Assembly: GCA_963669155.1 (NCBI GenBank)
Contig: CAVLGW020000044.1
Span: 1-64,000 of the forward strand
Reading direction: 5' to 3'
DNA from: Arbacia lixula
Lineage: Eukaryota; Echinodermata; Echinoidea; Arbacioida; Arbaciidae
Length of the DNA stretch: 64,000 nt
Shown here piece by piece: positions 60,801 to 64,000 of this stretch. The position numbers and the translations under genes were made by a program. Below the pieces are notes generated by a model that was not told the DNA's origin, searched no databases, and was given only the letters and a program-made list of their open reading frames with translations. Within the stretch, counting starts at the first letter, position 1. Each line of letters begins with the position of its first letter.

Positions 60801-63564
60801 AAATGAGATCTGAACAGATCGACGGACAGACAAACCAGAAACATAATACCATCTGGCAACTGTGTTTCAGAGGCATAAAAAGAGGCTTTCCAGTAGAGAC
60901 AGTAGTGACTTTAGTGGGAAAACCCCGCATACAACTTCCCAGCAATTTATTTTTTTGTGTGATGTCCAATGTCTATCCTTTTTGATCTATTGGATTAGTT
61001 ATAGCAATGCTCTCCACATGAATACATCTTCTGATCTCCTGGTCTGATGATGATGCTCCAAACATAATCTGAAGTGCCAGCTAAACAGTTGAAAATTACA
61101 TGGGACATGTATCATAAATGTTTAGCTCTCTAGATTCTGCATAGATGATAAGTTGTAATTCTTCCAGAAATCCATGCTATTTGTTCTTTATTCATTTTGT
61201 TTGCACTTAATTCTTAACCGCTTTTTCCTGGTAGACCGTTTTAATCATTTTTGAGCCATTCACAAATGTAGACAATACACTCAACTTGACCACTGAATGC
61301 ACCAAGACCCCTTCCTATGCTCTAGCTGCAATATTTCATTTCAAAATGAGGTTGGCTCTTTCATTCTGGCAAGGCCCACTAAGCCACAGGACTACTATGC
61401 CAATTATGGATTGAGAAATGACATCACAGTTACAATGGATGGGGACAGATGGCAATATAATGAACCTATAATAGAAGAGACCTTGTTTTCATGAACAATC
61501 ACATGTACATGTACCATGATAACTTTCCCAGTTTTTATCAATTAGACAGCAATCATGTATTCTATACTATTGTGCACATTTACAGTACTGCAGAAGTCTT
61601 TAAATGTTTAAATATCAGCACTTCACAAATTCATACCATTAACAAAGGGGCAGTGGACCTAATGTGCAAATCTCCCTGTCCAGCCAGGTGCTTCACTGCA
61701 GCCCCAGTCCACGTGTGACCATCTGTCACTACCGGCACGCTGACCCGGCGCCGATTGATTTTCACAAATTCAAACCTGAAGGAATATTTTTTAAAAGACA
61801 ATATCAATACAATAAAGAGGACCAACATAGAGGGATATAGCTCCTTAGACAAAGCCAAAGACAAAATGATCATAATAAACAGGTTTGTGAACCTGAAATT
61901 ATTTCTACATCGCTAGGGAAGCATACATATTATGAGTGGTATTCCGAAATTCCTCCTAAGTCCCCAAGTACAGAGGTGCCTAGGAGGGCCAAAATTGGTA
62001 TTCTAGAATGTCCTCCCAGAACACTCTTAATGCAAATTAGCGAGGGTTTGACCACACACAAGTGTGCAGTTCCTAACCAATGGTGAGTAGAATTCTATTA
62101 ATGAAAAGCCACAATCAAGAAATCTAATCAGGACTTTCCCGTAAGCTTTCTTCCTACATCTGTGGATGTGCTAATAACATAGGTGGGCGTACATCAATGA
62201 TGTAAACAATTTAAAGGCAAATATGATTGCTACTTGGTTTTTCGCATGTGTTATGAATGGCTAGGACAGGGGGTGGCTCTACTTAATGTTCTCCTAAATC
62301 TCATGCATGCATTCAGGAATGCCAATCTTCATAACTTTCTCATTTAGATAAGTTTCAAAAGAGTTAAGATACAACTCGGGATGGGAGTAAGGAGGAAGGT
62401 TATGAAAGAAAGCATTTTTATAATGCATGGTGTTACCCTATGATTCACAAGAGATTATTCAGTGAAACTCGAACAAACCTGTCCGGTCTTTCATTTAATG
62501 AAATATTGTTCTGTTCTTTACTGAGCCTGCATACAGTATTTGGGTTTTATGTGTTTTTTCCACTTCATTGTAAGCAGCACGACTCTCATACAATCTGCTC
62601 TTCATGAAATAGATGACAGCCGTTGAATAAACAAATATTTAACAGGACACAATTAAACCACATCCCTTTGGTTACTGCAGTTCCATATGAAATGTTGATA
62701 ACCTATTCTGGACAACGGTTTACAAAGCAATAAAATCTAACTCTATTGGGTAGCATGTTAAAAGAAATGATTGTCTATTCTTATGTTAAAGTTGGTGACA
62801 GTTATAAATAAACAAATATCGTATGAAGTTTAAAAAATTAAGTGATTAAAATTCAATCTCAAAATATATACATTTACATGTATATGTATATGAGGATATG
62901 AGCATGTAAAGTCACTTGATATAAATGTGTTGCTATTTGGTTATGAAATACAAATTCATTGAGAGAGACCTGTCATATGTCATCATTGCACCACCTTTGG
63001 TGATATTTGGTCATATATTTCACAATTTAGTGCATAAACAGCGTCATTTCAAAATTTGACCTTGACCTGACACCTATCTGACCCACATTATAATCACTTT
63101 ATTGTCCTGTCATATGTCATGATTGTACAAAGTTTAATTAAATGTAGTGTATTACTCCTAAACTCATCACAAAAATCACATACATCAGGATTTGACCTTG
63201 ACCTGTGACCCAAAAGTCATGGGGGAATCATATGTGCCAACATTTTTGTGCTTCATGCTTTCCTTTCCTGGCATCCCCCTCCCTGATATAGGAAGACTCC
63301 AAATAGCCTGGCCTTATTCAGGTTAATGTATAAAATAGGTCTTATGAATGTACATGTATGGTGAGAGAGTACATTACCTTGGCCGTGGTATGTGACTTGT
63401 CAACCTTAAAAACACAGTCTCAAGGAGGGTGGTTACATCCTCCTCACTCATATGCTTGTTGAGGCTAACTGAGGACACCACCCGCCCCTCAGCTTCGGCA
63501 TCCTCTTTATTACCAGTTACGGTTGTGTTGACATCAAGGAGCACGACATCTTTCATAAATGGGG
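51880..63564 (-). CDS. HECT E3 ubiquitin ligase, copy 2, exons 12 to 2 (exon 1 outside window)
   Basis: Exons on -, 5' to 3': 63564-63378, 61775-61637, 60085-59838, 59459-59355, 58549-58422, 57261-57121, 56612-56395, 55576-55463, 54361-54247, 52977-52816, 52118-51880. Each is the exact counterpart of the copy 1 exon 40,135 bp upstream, including the mucin-like repeat number and the catalytic cysteine in SSTCALSLD. The start exon and promoter would lie near 66 kb on this numbering and cannot be seen, so whether this copy is complete is unknown. Confidence 0.85.
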
Positions 63565-64000
63565 CTGAAAAGAGAACAATTACTTCACATCATTAATAAT
63601 CATCGACACCTCTGTTTTATAGTTGAATGAAACCTTTAATGAGATTTCTCCAGAGGGGCATTTATCTTTCATCCAAAAAAAAGATTTGGTGGCTGCATGG
63701 GCACACCTTCCACACAAAGGGAGCAGGGTCCTATTACTTTGACAAATTTCTGAGATTTTGTCAGTGACTGTTGCAGTATGGTTTGGTGATTAATTTAAAG
63801 TTTAATAATCCTCATGACACCCGGCACCCACGTCAATCCATTTTCTTTCTGGCACCTACTGATTTGGGGAGACAGGAATAAAGAGAGGTGAAACATGGTG
63901 GTGATTAAAGCTGCCTAGAAGGAAAAACCACCTGTGAATAGTCCAGTTGAATTCCAACGAATTGAAATGGGATTTGATGTACCAGTGGGACCACTTATTT

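Larger units (their letters stand above)
40568..64000. mobile_element. Giant DNA transposon, element 2 (partial, head-to-tail copy)
   Basis: From 40568 the sequence repeats element 1 from 433 with a constant offset of 40,135 to the end of the window. All translated frames listed for both copies are the same, and I saw no indel or substitution in the lines I compared. It holds the inner part of the left TIR, the full integrase gene, the nested repeats and HECT exons 12 to 2. HECT exon 1, the right half and the right TIR are outside the window. Its normal outer left TIR block is absent and is replaced by the same block in inverted orientation (40147-40567). Identity this high over 23 kb, against clear divergence between the left and right TIRs, implies a very recent duplication, a concatemer, or an assembly product. 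Confidence 0.85.

Overview
This is eukaryotic DNA, most likely from a marine invertebrate deuterostome such as an echinoderm. It has AT-rich non-coding sequence, many 'acatgtacatgta' tracts, long microsatellites, foldback elements, a tRNA-derived SINE, 'tgacctttgacc' repeats and genes split by GT-AG introns. The species is an inference. There are no bacterial features.

The window is built around one very large DNA transposon. Element 1 runs from 18 to 40146 (about 40.1 kb) and is bounded by long imperfect terminal inverted repeats (TIRs, about 1.45 kb) whose outermost bases are TATGGCACGCGG. A second copy follows head-to-tail with a 40,135-bp period (position 433 onward equals 40568 onward) and runs off the window at 64000. 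I saw no difference between the copies in the stretches I compared, and all translated frames listed for both are identical. The exception is the outer 421 bp of the left TIR. At the junction (40147-40567) it lies in inverted orientation compared with the left end of element 1.

Layout of element 1: left TIR (18-1469); an intron-containing transposase/integrase on + (exons 2118-2935 and 3964-4735, 529 aa, helix-turn-helix plus a D-D-E catalytic core); about 7 kb of nested repeats (foldbacks, a MITE, an inverted pair of tRNA-Glu SINEs, an alternating minisatellite, a 170-bp tandem repeat); a 12-exon HECT-type E3 ubiquitin ligase on - (26179 down to 11745, 721 aa); a promoter-like segment just upstream of it that has a second, slightly shorter copy 6 kb away; about 12 kb of microsatellite and poly-G/poly-C rich sequence with a few weak exon candidates near 35.3-37.4 kb; and the right TIR (38709-40146).

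The exon structures of both genes were worked out by hand. Every intron is GT-AG, and the reading phase agrees at each junction through to a natural stop, so both genes look intact. The integrase would move the element, recognising the TIRs through its helix-turn-helix and cutting and joining with its D-D-E core. The HECT ligase is cargo, or an accessory factor acting through ubiquitin. A piece of TIR sequence encodes the same ELQRVFG motif as the HECT first exon, which links the ligase to the element's own ends. Copy 2 contains the whole integrase and HECT exons 2-12; exon 1 lies beyond the window.

The points most worth checking are the giant integrase/HECT transposon itself, the near-perfect tandem arrangement (real tandem, circular intermediate or assembly product), and the inverted terminal block at the junction.
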